A stretch of DNA of 64,000 nucleotides, from contig NC_061467.1 in the NCBI RefSeq assembly GCF_022581195.2, positions 4,092,001 to 4,156,000 of the forward strand. Direction: 5' to 3'. This stretch comes from Helicoverpa zea. Taxonomy: Eukaryota > Arthropoda > Insecta > Lepidoptera > Noctuidae. The notes below the pieces were generated by a model. The model did not search any database and was not told the origin of the DNA. It was given only the letters and a program-made list of their open reading frames with translations. Shown in pieces: positions 1 through 13,000 of this stretch; position 1 is the stretch's first letter, and the number at the start of each line of letters is the position of its first letter. A program made the translations under genes and the position numbers.

Positions 1-846
1 GACCGACAATGCGTTTAGCGAGTATCTTAGCGTTATTAAGGCGAGGAATTGGTCAACAATAAGGCGCCAAAAGGGGTCGGAGCGTCTGAGCGGGGCGAGG
101 ATAACAATACGCGCGCTAGCTTATAACTAAAAGTCGTAAGCGACAAAATGGTTTTGTAATTTTATTATTTAGAAATGATAATTTGATAAAAAATCCTTCT
201 ACAATTTTAAAGAGTATGTACATACTCAACTACTAAAAAAGTTAAGAGGCTTAAATCGGTCCCGTATGCCCATAATATGTGAATCTCTTTTTAAAAAGAG
301 GTATGTTTGATATATTTTTCTCTGTTATAAAAGTTACCTAATCATGTTTCTACGTCTAACAAAATAAGGTTTATATCATGAACTTTCAGGTAACCAAGTT
401 GTATTTTGATCCGTTTTGTATTTACTGAGAAAAATTGAAATCCTTGGCGCCAAAAATTCCAGTTCGTCCTCTTAACGTTTAATGGACAGCACTATTATTC
501 AAATTAACGGTTACTTGATCTCTGTTAATAACATTTCAGATTGCACCGTTTTTCATGATAACTATTTTCCAAATAGTGTTAGTGAACTTTAAATAAGAAC
601 TACCAAAATATATACTTACTTTTAATGAGATTTTATACGTGTTAGTATTCTTTTAATAAAAGTTAAAGTTTGTAGCATATTGTATTCATATCATGCTAGA
701 CAAACATCGTTCTTAACATAGCGAGCTCTGATGAAGAACAGGCAAAGATTTTCAGCATAAAAATATTTTTCCAGACACAGATAACATTTAAAAAATAAAA
801 CATGTTCCAATTTTACTCCGCTTACAGAAAATACTATTTCGTAGAT

Positions 847-1050
847 GGTCTACGCAGCGAGCCGTGACAATCGCTGTACAAACTTGCTTCTTGCTCGAGG
901 AAATATATGGCTCCGTATAATATTTTACAATAATATTTATTATATCCATAAATATTTCATTAATAATTCTACACGACAGACTTACTTTTATTTTATCCTC
1001 ATGTGTGCTACGGCGCGTAGCAGTTTGCTACGCTCGTGTTTGCGTAGACC
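847..1050. repeat. Possible small element with 10-bp terminal inverted repeats
   Basis: ggtctacgca at 847-856 is matched by its exact reverse complement at 1041-1050, and the right part carries repeated gctacg/cgtagc words like those near 22480, 27290 and 44840. A 204-bp MITE is possible, but the repeats are short and no clear target-site duplication was found. Confidence 0.3.
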
Positions 1051-1898
1051 TTGAGTTTATTTAAATACAACTTAAGTAAATATTACTACAACAGTTAAGT
1101 AGTATTAAAAGCCATTAAGCCAGCATATTACTATAAGTAGTTTAAAAAGTATTTGTTGTTAAACGTAGTCATGTTTCATAGTTCTAACGGAGCAAGTTTG
1201 AGTGCAATAATTCGGAGTTTATTTGCGATCTGGCCATTAGCAAGTTAATTATTCAGTGGCGGACAAACTTCGTGCACAACGGGAACGCGTATGTGCCACG
1301 CTGATATTGCGCTCTTATTCGCATTTTCATTAATTTCCCGGAAAATATTGCCTGCATCAACTTACGACACTTAAGTTATAACGCTGTTAGGGAATTTGTT
1401 CAAATTCGCGTAGTATTTCATGTATCTTATTTACTATCTAGTTTGTAATGTAATGTGATGAAGATTAAAAAGGTAGTTATCATATAAATTAATTATCATA
1501 TTTGTTTATGAGAATACACAGGCATTTCATACAACTGGCCTTTGCTTGAATCTGTGCCCGTATGAAGTGTCCCACAGACAACATAGGGGCCTGCTCGCCC
1601 ACAGATAAGATAACGTAGTTTGAATTGGCTATTATGAAATCGGGCATAGTAAATAAGGCTGTTGGCACACCGACTGACATCTCTGAATATATTGGATATC
1701 GGTTGTAGTGTCGCTGAAGTTTATAACCACCCTAATAAATCTTGCATAGGTATTCTAAACCTTTTACTCAGGCATATTGTGTATAATCTATACTTATATT
1801 ATAAAGAGGAAAACTTTGTTTGTTTGGTTGTAATGGATAAACTCAAAAACTACTGGACCAATTTTAAATATTAGAAAGCTATATTATTTGCGAGTAAC

Positions 1899-1967
1899 AT
1901 TGGCTATATTTTATCCCGGTGCGGGCAGTAACTCCCACGGGACGCGGGTGCAACCGCGGGAAAAGGG
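1899..1967 (-). mobile_element. Fragment of a second copy of the same repeat class
   Basis: Text such as ggctatattttatcccggtg and acgggacgcgggtgcaaccg, ending gggctagt, resembles the 3' part of these moth repeats. It sits about 70 bp left of the copy at 2036-2247, suggesting nested or successive insertions. Boundaries and orientation are approximate. Confidence 0.45.
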
Positions 1968-2035
1968 CTAGTTTTACATATACCTGTACACACAAGGGTA
2001 GGTTTTATTGGCTCATGGAACATTTTATTATCAAA

Positions 2036-2247
2036 ACTAGCTGGTGCCCGCGACTTCGTCTGCGCAGGTTTAGTATTTCGAACAATATGTTTACAAATTG
2101 TAGCCTATGTGTTATTCTGATGTATAAGCTATATTATTGTAAAGTTTCATTAAAATCCATTCAGTAGTTTTTGCGTGAAAGAGTAACAAACATCCATACA
2201 TCCATACATACAAACTTTCGCGTTTATAATATTAGTAGGATAATAAT
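2036..2247 (-). mobile_element. Lepidopteran Helitron/SINE-like repeat, reverse orientation
   Basis: This is the reverse complement of the same kind of repeat as at 59664-59852. It begins actagctggtgcccgcgact and contains ccattcagtagtttttgcgt, catccatacatccatacata and actttcgcgtttataatatt, then agtagga. Its left boundary carries the CTAGT-type end. No coding sequence is present. Confidence 0.7.
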
Positions 2248-3089
2248 TTCGCATGCTGAAACATACAGTTTGCAAATAGACATCCAAACAACTGAAGTTT
2301 AACTGAAAATAGTTAAGTAAATCAGACACTTGCCTTGGTTACGATATTGTGCTAAATAGGTACCTATCTAAACTAGCAACACAAATTCAAAGACATTCCG
2401 TGCATCGAGTTTGCAACGTTCCCCAGGTTTCACACCAACTCTGCCGACTGCAAGATAATAATTTATTCACATGTAAACTCGTCCGCTCACACAACTTAGA
2501 TTGGACTTAAACGAGTATGTTGTGAGCTCGTATTATGCTTAATGAAGTTAAACATGTCCCGACCAGGAAACTTGACGACTAGTCTCGGCTAAATTACAAC
2601 GCCACACTGAAATTATTGTGGAGCCCTCCGACCAACAACGTTTACATTAATAATTGATAGCTCTAAGTTATGATGGCGAAGCATGCGCCTAGTGGGACAA
2701 ACCACCTCACTGAAATATGGACGACTCTAAAATATACTGAATGAAATTTCTAACGTAGGTATAATAAATTGTTCACGAACTACCCCAAAGGCCTTTTATC
2801 GTATATTAAATAGTCCCTCGTACGAAGTTCTCTTTTAACTTGTATTAAAGCAAGCTTTTTGTCCAATGTTTCGTACAAACACATATCTTAATAAAAGATC
2901 CTTTGCAAAGACAAAAAACCTTGCGTCGCGCCGCCTGCTCCGAATCTCTGCACACATCTTTTGCGTCCTCCACTCTTTTTTATTAGTACAAAATTTTTTG
3001 TATTTTTCATCTTAACTTTACCCAGACTTCGTTTTTCTTAAAATGTGCTGGATAATATAAAAGATAGATATAATACCTACATGTAGATA

Positions 3090-3685
3090 CAGGGTTACTG
3101 GTAAGTAGACCGCATCCTTTCAGGAGGTGATAGTATAGGTCAATACGGACAAATTTGACCCTGGGATGCACTGGGCAAAAGTTAACCCGTTTCAAGATAA
3201 TCGAATTTTAAGATCTTTTCTTTACAAGTCGTCTAGGTACACGTATACATTTTTATTATTAGTTAAAAGTCTCGTTTTTGCGGATTTTTGTGTGTTTTGT
3301 GGCTTTTTGGATAGCTAGATAAATGTAGATGTTTTTTAAGTATTCTGCACAAAAAAATGAAGAGTAATATTTTTGAGAAATAATGTCGGGACACAATAAA
3401 TAATGTCGGGACACCTTTTTCACAATTTCCTCTGTGATTTGTACAGTTTTATGGTTTCTTATTATGAAATGATTCATCTTCTATCCAAAAACACACAAAA
3501 ATCCACAAAAACGAGACTTTTGACTAATAATGAAAATTTATACGTGTACCTAGACGACTGATCTTGAAATTTGATTATCTTGAAACGGGTTAACTTTTGC
3601 CCAGTGTATCCCAGGGTCAAATTTGTCCGTATTGACCTATACTATCACCTCCTGAAAGGATGCGGTCTACTTACCAGTAACCCTG
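3090..3685. mobile_element. Foldback / MITE-like element with long terminal inverted repeats
   Basis: The left arm begins CAGGGTTACTGGTAAGTAGA at 3090 and the right arm ends with its reverse complement at 3685. Similarity between arms continues for about 200 bp per side (3090-3300 against 3490-3685), leaving a loop of about 190 bp. TA dinucleotides at 3088-3089 and 3686-3687 are the likely target-site duplication, suggesting mobilisation by a Tc1/mariner-like transposase, which is inference. The arms are diverged by small changes and indels, so the copy is not brand new. The loop contains the word ataatgtcgggacac twice (about 3380 and 3401). No transposase gene is present, so the element is non-autonomous. 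Confidence 0.88.
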
Positions 3686-3687
3686 TA

Positions 3688-6600
3688 TATTGTTTCTATT
3701 CCTTCACCCCATAAAAAGCAAAACAATATTTGAGAAGTTCGTGGAATTGTTCTATACGTTAACCAGAATAAATTGAGCTCAAACATTCAAAATGTTTTCA
3801 TTAATGGCTTATGCTAAAATAAAAAAGCCATTATTAGTTTTACAAATTGTTTCCCAAATGACAACACGCGCACAAATTGAAGGTTTTAGTGGCTACTTTA
3901 ATAGCAATAGTTGGTAACCACATCTACGTAACCACATTTGAAGTTAGACGGGCAGCTAAAAGGCCATTACTAGACGGGTCGTATGAATTATTTGTAGTGG
4001 TAGCGGGCACGCGACGCGGGTAATCGAGTAAATTATTGTGGTAGCGATACGCTCCCTGGCCGCCCTCGCCTTCCCGAACAAACTGACAATACCACCACAT
4101 TTCTACTACTACTTGAACTTCGACATTAGCTCCGCACGCTGCTACCAATATCAATTTACGTTCTCTGCATATTTAAGCATTAATTAAATGTTAATAACTG
4201 CATACCTACCTGCCTTCACGGAAAATATATTTTTAGACTGCGTTAATAAGTAAATATTTCAAAGGTAAACTAAAGCTTTTAATAAATACGTGGAATCCAA
4301 ACGTTACATAATACGGCGTAATCTATGAAAACGAAGCGGGTGAAACCTGTTTCGACATTCGATTCACTGGGAAATAGTGGAATAAAACGAGTAGTAATTA
4401 AAGATTTATTGGAAAAATATATTCTACAAATTAACATTCATTTTGAATAAGAACTGTTGGTTTAACTTTTAAATTAAAATACCTCTATATTCTATGTTGA
4501 AATAGAAATGTTAAGAATATTTTTGCATTTAGATAGTCACGTAAACTTTTAAGTTACTTTTTTTCAGTCACTATACGATTTGATCTCATTTTAAATAAGT
4601 CCAAGCCCCTCCAAGATTCAACAAAGGTCATACACAGAAGTACCGAATCATTATATGAACGAACAATTAAGAACGCAAAAGATAACTATCGTAAGAGTAC
4701 ATACATACATTCTTTAAAACAGCACGACAAGGACCGCCACAAAACATCGAACAATCAACAAGAAAACGTGAAATAAAACTGTTATACCCGTTGTTTAATG
4801 GCCTACCAACACTGCATATCACACTGCGATTAAGTTACAAGCGGTATGTGCTTGTTTTATCGTCATCAGGAAATAGTTCCGGTCATATAAACGTGTAGTA
4901 ATTAAAGATTTAAAGCGTAAGGCGCCGCCGCGGCTGGCTCGATGGCCTAGCGTGCTTTGTGCTCTATTTAAACCACAAACAAACAGTCACTACTAGGAAT
5001 ACTCGAATGATAATGATACTCGTCACTTGTCAATGTCGTTTCTGTAAGTGCTGTTTACGTTGAAAAGGCGTTTAATGACAGGAGGAGAATAGAACTTTTT
5101 ACAAAGTAATAGAGTATTATGAAAACATCACTTATATTCTAAATACATATTGATGCACCTTCCTATGTGTAGTTTTATTGTACATGCAGCTACCTTTATT
5201 TAAATTACAATGACAGTCAGTCCAAATAAATAGATACAATAAAAAAAATATTGTATCGAGAAACCGTAGTTGCAATCGTAGCGTCGACAAGTACCGGGTG
5301 GCCATGACGCTACCCCATATATCAAACTTCACATGAATAGTTACAACAATGCTACACACGTTGTATTTCAAACATAGGCCTGTGTATCACCGACCTTACT
5401 GGAATTACCAACTCAACTTTTTTACCGACTGTACGGCGCGTTAGTTACTGAAGCTTTTTGGTGCCCTGTTTCAATTAATTCACTTAAGGTACATTAAAAC
5501 CATTATCTGTAGTAGCGTGGGAGAGCCACGCAAATTACGTTAATTGTGTAGGCATTTAAGTAAGCAATTTTGATTAGGTTCAACTAAGTGCTCGCTAAAA
5601 TCCACCGCATAAAGTTTGATACTGGTCCGTTAAAGTTCAAAGTAACAAAAAGGATTTTTATTTAAATTCGAATTTATTGTGCTGTCGCAGAGCATACGTT
5701 GTCTCCACATAAAGCCGGCTGAAAAAACGGCTCAATAAAACCCCGAAATTTACTGCAGAGGCTGTGTAGTGGAAATTCACAGTTTGTTATAGGCTTAATA
5801 CACGCGAAACCTTTCTTGAGGTGACTCGATTAAACTAAGTTCGTGTCTAGTTGCGGTTGAAACTGTAGCACCGGGAGTAACTGGGGCACTCACCGCTTTC
5901 CTAGTTTTTTCCAACGTGCTTGAAACAATGATATTGTGGAGATGAAGCTTTACTCTTTACTTACGTTGAGAACTTGACAGTACGGTCTGAAGTTAGACTT
6001 TGTTCCGCGCTCAAACTATAAATGTTTTAAGGCAGCACTCTGTTATTACGAGTATTTCACTTCTTGTTTTCAGTATATTTTAAAGTGTCTCTGTTTACGT
6101 TTGAAAAGACGACCCACAATGTTATCAATTTCTAATGGTAATATTATACAGTGATTAAAATTGAAACCTTATACAAATGTGAAATAAATTATCAGGGTTA
6201 AGATTATGGTCCTGAAATAACCACTTTAAAAGAACGCCAACAAAATCTACTTGGTAGCATTTTAGAATACATATTCTTTAGGCGTTATTCGAGCGTAAAG
6301 TTTTAGGGGTATGTCACAGAGTTAAAAGCATTTAATTGAGAGGAAATCAAGCGATGTAAAGTTGGTCCCGTAAGAACGGTTTTGTTTACACACATGAAAA
6401 GTATTTGAAGCTGAAGCTGCGACGACAGCCGCGCAGCCGAGTGTGTAACAACGTGCGCATCGCTCCGCCAGGACGACCTAACAACACTTTCATTTACATT
6501 ACACAACTCTCGGCTATTTGCTTAATAAACGCTCGTTAAATTAACATACCCACCGAATAGAGGTTCTTTGAGACCCACTTAGGCTCGTTGAGCTTTGACT

Positions 6601-9600
6601 TTTTGTAACACTCCTATGCTTGCGCGCTGGTTTTATTACAAGTGAGAATTGAAATTGTTTCAGCAAATATTCTGTTAGGTAAGGGGGACCTCTGTAAAAA
6701 CCTTTGATGCGGTTATTACACACCACTATGTTCTTATCTGAGTAAAGGGAGCGAATAATACTTAACCCTAAAATTTGTGAGTGTCGTGGCAAGTGTACAT
6801 ACAAAGAAACAAGATGAGTTGGAACCAGCCGGTAGACGCGGGAGACGTAACGCATCCGGCACACAAGCACCGGCAAGCGGAACTCGACTCACCGCGACAA
6901 TCACGCCAACACGCCATCTTGCCGTATTCGCCACAAACCTCTGCCATTTAATGGACTTTCGGGACAGCGTTAAAAAGTATTTAGCCGAGTATTTTAATAC
7001 TGTTAAAAGCCACTTAACGCGATTCTTAAATAAAGCGACCCCAGATAAACCAGTAAATGCGTATCTAAAGCGGACTAACAAGAAAAAAATGCTCTTTTTT
7101 ACAGAGCACCATTCTACAGAATATTGGATACGAAAACTGCGTAACACAATGTTCTAAGCCAATTAGTTGGTCATTTTTGCAGTGGCACGGCCGTGTTTAC
7201 GCGGAACCGGCCTAAGCTGGAGTAAGCCGGTTATGCCCGGTTCGAATCTAATTAAAGGGCACCGTTTCGTCCAAAATGCTGACAGTTGCCATTTGACGCG
7301 ATTTTTATTTTATATAGCCATCGCAATCAGAAGGTTAATTGGTTTGTTTTTTTGGTGTATCGATCTGCGGGTGATATTATTTTAACGTTCAACAAAAATA
7401 ATGTAAGAAACGAAGTGAAAAGAAAAAGTAGGAATGAATAATTTGATCAAGTAATGCAGCAACCGCAGTCGCTCAAAATGAATACAATTGTTTTGTTTTC
7501 CCTCGGTAAATTTATTCGTTGTTTAGAATAATGAAACGGGCGTATTTGCTCAAGGAAATCCATTCTCTTACAATTTAAGACGGAGCCGCCTAATGTGTTG
7601 CAATTTTTCGTCTATAATAACAGTATGCAAATTGTGTGCGGACTCCGCGCTTATGAACAAAATGTGGCTCAGGGAAACCATTAGCTGATGCTCCTTGTAT
7701 CTTTTAATCATTATTCTACTTTTCTAAGATGAATTGCTGAGAAAATTGTATATACTTAAGCATAACTGTTCGCTGACAATTCGCGTACGCTTTCTACACT
7801 TGAAAAACACAAATAAATATGCATATAAATCAAGTTTAAGATATAATAATTCCAATACATAACAGTACATTGTCTTACATAACCTGTATCTGTATGAATG
7901 TGTATGAATATCGGCTTCGCTCGTAGCATGATGTACACACCGGCACGCTCCAGTCAACGAACGACATTAAGGAAAAGAGTTTCGTGAGCTGTAATTTAGT
8001 AGAAAGCATTGAAATATTCGTGTATAATCTGAATAACATGCCGATATGAACAACGGGGGAATACGGACGAACGTTAGGGTGTATTTTATCCAATATTAAA
8101 CGTTCAGGGAACTGCGAGTGGAATATTTTACGAATTACGCAAGGGCTTTTACAATATTCAATAAGATAATAGATGGAAAGAGTGTCTTCATCAAAATATA
8201 TGTTTATGATTCAGTAATAAAGCGGCTACACGTGTCCTCTTCAATGTTTGATCGTTGACTATAACCAAATTAGAATATGATTTCATTGTATTGAATCTTT
8301 TACGATGGAATAAAATATTCTTTGCCGCTTCAAGGATTTAGTCTTGTATAAAAGTAGCTTCGATGTCGCTTTTCACTGTTAATGTATAGTATACAAAATG
8401 TATTGAATAATATGAACAAGTATTTAATAAAATAATGTATATTATTTTATTAAATACTTTACTAGCATTGCATAAATGTAGGTCTGTACTCTATTTTATG
8501 ATTCATATAAAACTCAAAGTACGTATGCATATCTTAAAACTTATACCCGCTATACAATTTGTAGTAGAGATGTCGAAATGAAAGTCGTACGAGCGATTTT
8601 ATTCCTGTAATAAGTCCATCTGGCCGCTTGGTACGACATCTCGTGTCTACCTACACGCTCGTCTGATAAGAGAACCTCAATATCTCCCAGCTAGACCTTC
8701 GTAATGTAATTTTTCGCCTCTCCATTTTCTCATACCCAAAACTTGGAGCTTTATTGAAATATTGGATATCAAGTACGGTAGAGTTGTTTTTATTATTCAA
8801 AAGTTTGCCGAATTCTTGGTCCGGTCTACCAAACTATACATAAAAGACACATTGAGTTTATTTTGATTTTTCCCCTGAACGAAATTGGTTTAACATAAAA
8901 GTAAGAGATAGGGTAATGTTGCCTGTGTCACGGAGAATGGAAAATTCGGTCACGCCTCGCGACGTGCGATATGAAATGCTTTTTATTTCCCATTGCTTCA
9001 GTTTACAAGTCAACATTTACCTCCGTGATCGATATAATATGCTTTGTACAAGTTTCATTTCATTGTCAATAAATAACGTTTAGTAAATAATATAGGACCG
9101 ACCAATACATTACGAAGGTGATTTATGTACTCTGTAGACATGTATTATCTATCTTTATTGCCGTAAGCAGTTCCACGATAAATCATAAGTGATTTTACCT
9201 AATCTAGTTCGCACAACATATTTCGAAAGTTAACAAAAAGGGCAGTGAACATATAAGAAGTACCACTACTAAGGACTTATAGAAAGGTACCTACCATTCG
9301 TTTACAGTAAGTAGCGTTCTGTGAACCACTCCTTAGTGTCGCGTGAGGGAAGCGCATGAAACATTTGCAGCCACATACAATGTAGTGACACCGCTCGCCC
9401 TTTACTTAGACTAATATCTATTGCAATAACATTTGTCACATAATGCCATGCGATTAATCAGTAAATACCTACTTATTTATGATAGTATTAAAATGGCAAT
9501 ATGTTGGTATTAGTGATTAATCATCATCCGCTTGGCTGTTGGAAAAACCCTTCAACAAAATAATATTTATTCATTTACATACATCGCGCATTGCTTATCT

Positions 9601-9983
9601 GTCTGTATTTATTAAGTACCAATTAATTATTTATATATTTCTCTGCAAAACTACAAATTAAATATCGCTCAAATTTTACACTACGGTAGTCAGTTGTTAT
9701 TCCTTAAAGTCTATATCTACAATTCCTCTCGTCTCAAAACTCGCGATTAGCTTGAGTCCATAAACTTGTTATCATCATTTAAAGTCCAAGACATTGTGGG
9801 TACTAGTATATTAACTCCAAGTATAAGTAGCAACAAATTCCCGTGTGTGTTGATTTGTAACAGTAATATGTACTGGGAATGCATAACTTGCGGCTAACAT
9901 GCAACCGCGCGAAACTCGACGCCGGCGCGCGTATCGATATCCTTTCCCATCGCTAATGCAGCTAGACTTGATTTAGTAATCTA
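3688..9983. other. Non-coding block, nothing recognised except palindrome at 8.4 kb
   Basis: No protein family could be recognised in any frame. At 6734-7157 both strands are open for over 370 bp, but the + frame has a GTG start and no domain; the frames look like chance. A weak abutting splice motif (tctgttag|gtaagg) occurs at 6688/6689. Confidence 0.55.
8418..8459. repeat. Perfect 19-bp palindrome, 4-base loop
   Basis: Arms 8418-8436 (aagtatttaataaaataat) and 8441-8459 are exact reverse complements separated by gtat. All but two base pairs are A-T, so it could be cruciform-prone DNA or a decayed small inverted-repeat element. No duplication of the flanks was seen. Confidence 0.9.
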
Positions 9984-10030
9984 TACTAATATAATAAAAC
10001 TAAGTGCCTGTCTGTACGCTTCTACAATTT
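9984..10030 (+). mobile_element. Possible 5' end of a lepidopteran interspersed repeat
   Basis: ctatactaatataataaaac followed by gcctgtctgtacgcttct resembles the start of the same broad repeat class. No matching 3' end with CTAGT is evident downstream, so only a fragment is called. Confidence 0.35.
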
Positions 10031-13000
10031 TTACTCTAGCAAAGTCTGTGGAGTCTCTGTTTGCAGAACGTTACGAAGGTTCTATTTTTGAATTTAAAAG
10101 AAAGAACGAAAAACAAATGAGCAACTTTAAGGACTTCAAACTGTTGCTTAGAAGCCGAACAAACGTGATTGTTTCTAATAAACTCTGCAAATAAGTGTTG
10201 CGTAGAGTTTTTGAGTTGTGCTGAAATCACAAAAATGCTGAAAATTAAACAAAAAGAAATGTTTTATAAAACATGTTTTGTTAAATTTAACTTAAAAATG
10301 ATATTTATAAGTACGAACTTTAGTTTTTTCTTTAGACCAGGAGTAGCTATCCAGTACGTAATATAATATAGGCCGGGAATGCGCATGGGTGAATAAAATG
10401 ATGTGCAACTAAAACACAACATTTAATATTTTGCACAAACGTAGATAAACAAAGTTCCAAGTTGTTAAGTAACCGAGTCTCCCAAATTAGAAGACAAAAC
10501 ATAAACAACAAGTAAGTGGGTAGCAGACGAGACAAATTCTACCGCATGCCTCGGAGTAAACCGCTCAACTAGTGAAAAATTTTCTTGCTTTTATTTCTAG
10601 ACGGGTGACACTCGATCGCTTACGGTGCGCGGTGTCACTTCGCCGCCCCGCTTGATTTATGCGACCAATATGGCCGCCGCTGTCACTCGCCGACCGATAT
10701 CGAACCGCTCCTATCATCTAACGCAATATGCTTGACCAGATTTTGATACAAAAAGAAAATTATAAAAGTAAATTGTCTTGCTGAGCTCTCAATTTACCAA
10801 CCCAATAGATGTGGGTGTTTTATTTACAGAAAGAGGGAAATATTCAAGCAGAGGCAATCCTGCTTAATCTTGGCATTAGGAGCTATCCCGTAATTCACTC
10901 GACTGAATTTTTCAATTCGTTTTCGTTGAAGCCTTATTTTCTTACGTTTAATATTATACCCTCTTTACAAATGTAAGCAGAGCTCCTCTGTGGGCGTGTA
11001 GAAGACGCTACATTTTGTAACTTGTATTGTGTGACTTACGATTATTAGGTAGGTATCTGCATTCTTTTAGCATATTCCTTATTCCTTGATTGAAGATAGG
11101 AAAATGTGAAAATAAATATACAAAGCGTTGTCACTTTTCAATTGAAGTTGAAGAACTTTACAGCGGCTATCAGATTTTTATAATTTCGTGGCGTTCACAA
11201 AAGAAAGACAAAAATACTCGTTGATGTGAACAGGAGTCGTCCACGTCGCACGACAATATCAAGTAGGCGGCTTCGGGTGACACCTCGGGCTCGCGGCGTC
11301 TATTGCCGCCTCTAAGTAGGTCGAATAATGTGACGGGCTCGCCACAAGTGCACTCCCGACCCTTCGGCCGCTTCGAGTGCTCTCCTGCGCGATCCTCCAT
11401 ACTAAAATCGCTTGATTTGACATGATTTTAAATACCGATACCGGAACGCAGGTATGGCGATGGTAAAATCTGTCGCATTGAAAAAAAAGAACTGAAAGCA
11501 CGGATGCAAATCGCAGTCAAATCATATATTCACATAAAACATTTCAATAGCAATATTTAGGTATTCCGTGACTATGGTTATTCTACAATGACAGTTGTAG
11601 AAAACCCGATCGCGTGCCATTATTTTCATAAATTCATGACAGCTCCTTTGATATGGGCACGGAACTACTGCATTGAAAAATAAACTTTGAAAAGTCATCC
11701 CTATAAAAATGTAACTGTCATATCGATTGCCTGTTAAAAAGATAGAAACCTAAGTTTAGATTTTCCATGTGAGGTTTATCCAACAAATCATTAACGCTGA
11801 ATTCCAAATTACTTAGGACATCCAGCTACCTTCGATAAATAATTTACCAGCAGCTCAGTTTACGGATACCTTATTAATTTGGCATTTCAGGTAAAGATTA
11901 AGACTCCGTGGAACGATAATAATCTCTTACGCCATCATCTGTATCAATTCCTGCTTATTATAGCTAAGATTTTTTTTTTTTTAGAATGTAATATAGTGTA
12001 GGATGATTCTTGTACGACACTGGGTGTTAGGGAGCAGTGTGTGTAAGCCACAAGGGGGCGGCTGTCACGCTAGTTCGACGTGCGCATCGCTCACGCGCTC
12101 CGACGGACCGACTGAATTGAGAAATTGAAACGCGTATCTAATCACAAAAACCTCACCAATATCAATGTTGATCGCTTCAAATGTACTTCCTTCAGCAAAT
12201 TATAAAGCTACGTATTATATATGTTGCCGCTGTAGTCTTCGGAATCAAATCAAGATTCTACCTTAATAACATTTTAAAGGAACACGTACCCACTTAGAGC
12301 TCACACCCGCTGAATTTAATTGTCGCTCGCTTCTAGAACGTCATGCGGTAAGAATGTTAAAATAATTTCCACCGTGTTCGATATTCCTCTCAATTTCACA
12401 GACACGACTTGCCTTAGACAAGTATTTAGAACGCTTGATAAATTGGACCCGAAATCGATTTATTGCAGAGTCGCCTTTAAACGAAAATGAAAAATTCCCA
12501 AAATCTGGCGGAATCTCATAATAGCCTTTTCATCAATCAATACAATGAATTCGAAACTGACAGGAAACGGCGTCTATTATTTCATAATCATGGCATATTT
12601 TTTACGCGATAAATAACTTTTTCCTTCGAGTCATCGCATAAGCTTTGCAGAAATATGTCGGAGGCTTTCGTCTTTTTCATTGTTCAGCAAATAAGCCTAG
12701 TGGGTGGACAAAGGCGGCGTGTCGTGACGACAAGCACGTAAGGGCCCGCTTCCGCCGCGCCAGCACTCTCAGGCCGCGGGCTCGAGCCACCTCGAGCCTT
12801 GAGCCCGAGACTCGAGCCGCCTCGAGTGCCTCGAGAGCCGAGCGCTGACGAAGCCCACCGAATAGCTGACATTATTACGCTATGCAGCCGCCACAAAATA
12901 GGATGCTGCGGATTATGCCGAAATAGCTGCAGCTGTACATGCGCTCAGCACATTCATATTATGTGTTTGCATTACATAATGCGTATAACCATATCGCATA

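Larger units (their letters stand above)
1..3089. other. Non-coding block with repeat fragments
   Basis: Apart from the repeats at 847-1050, 1899-1967 and 2036-2247, the stretch is AT-rich with no exon-like GC-rich segment, no recognised protein motif and only short chance frames. Confidence 0.6.

Noticed and set aside
444..455. Palindromic TTGGCGCCAAAA, a perfect E2F-type site; related ggcgccaaaa words occur at 62 and 16855.
   Set aside because: Single short words in 64 kb are not evidence of function, and no promoter is visible nearby.
6734..7157. Overlapping frames of 126-137 codons open on both strands.
   Set aside because: The + frame begins with GTG rather than ATG, neither protein shows a known domain, and both-strand openness indicates a local shortage of stops rather than a gene.
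7180..7262. tRNA-like B box (ggttcgaatc) suggesting a tRNA or tRNA-derived SINE.
   Set aside because: No matching A box and no cloverleaf with an anticodon arm could be drawn.
8567..8642. gagatgtcg paired with cgacatctc as a hairpin.
   Set aside because: A 9-bp stem with a loop of about 60 bp is expected by chance.
10662..10676. 15-mer cgaccaatatggccg repeated at 32593-32607.
   Set aside because: A shared 15-mer is expected a few times by chance within 64 kb when all pairs are compared, and the flanks are unrelated.
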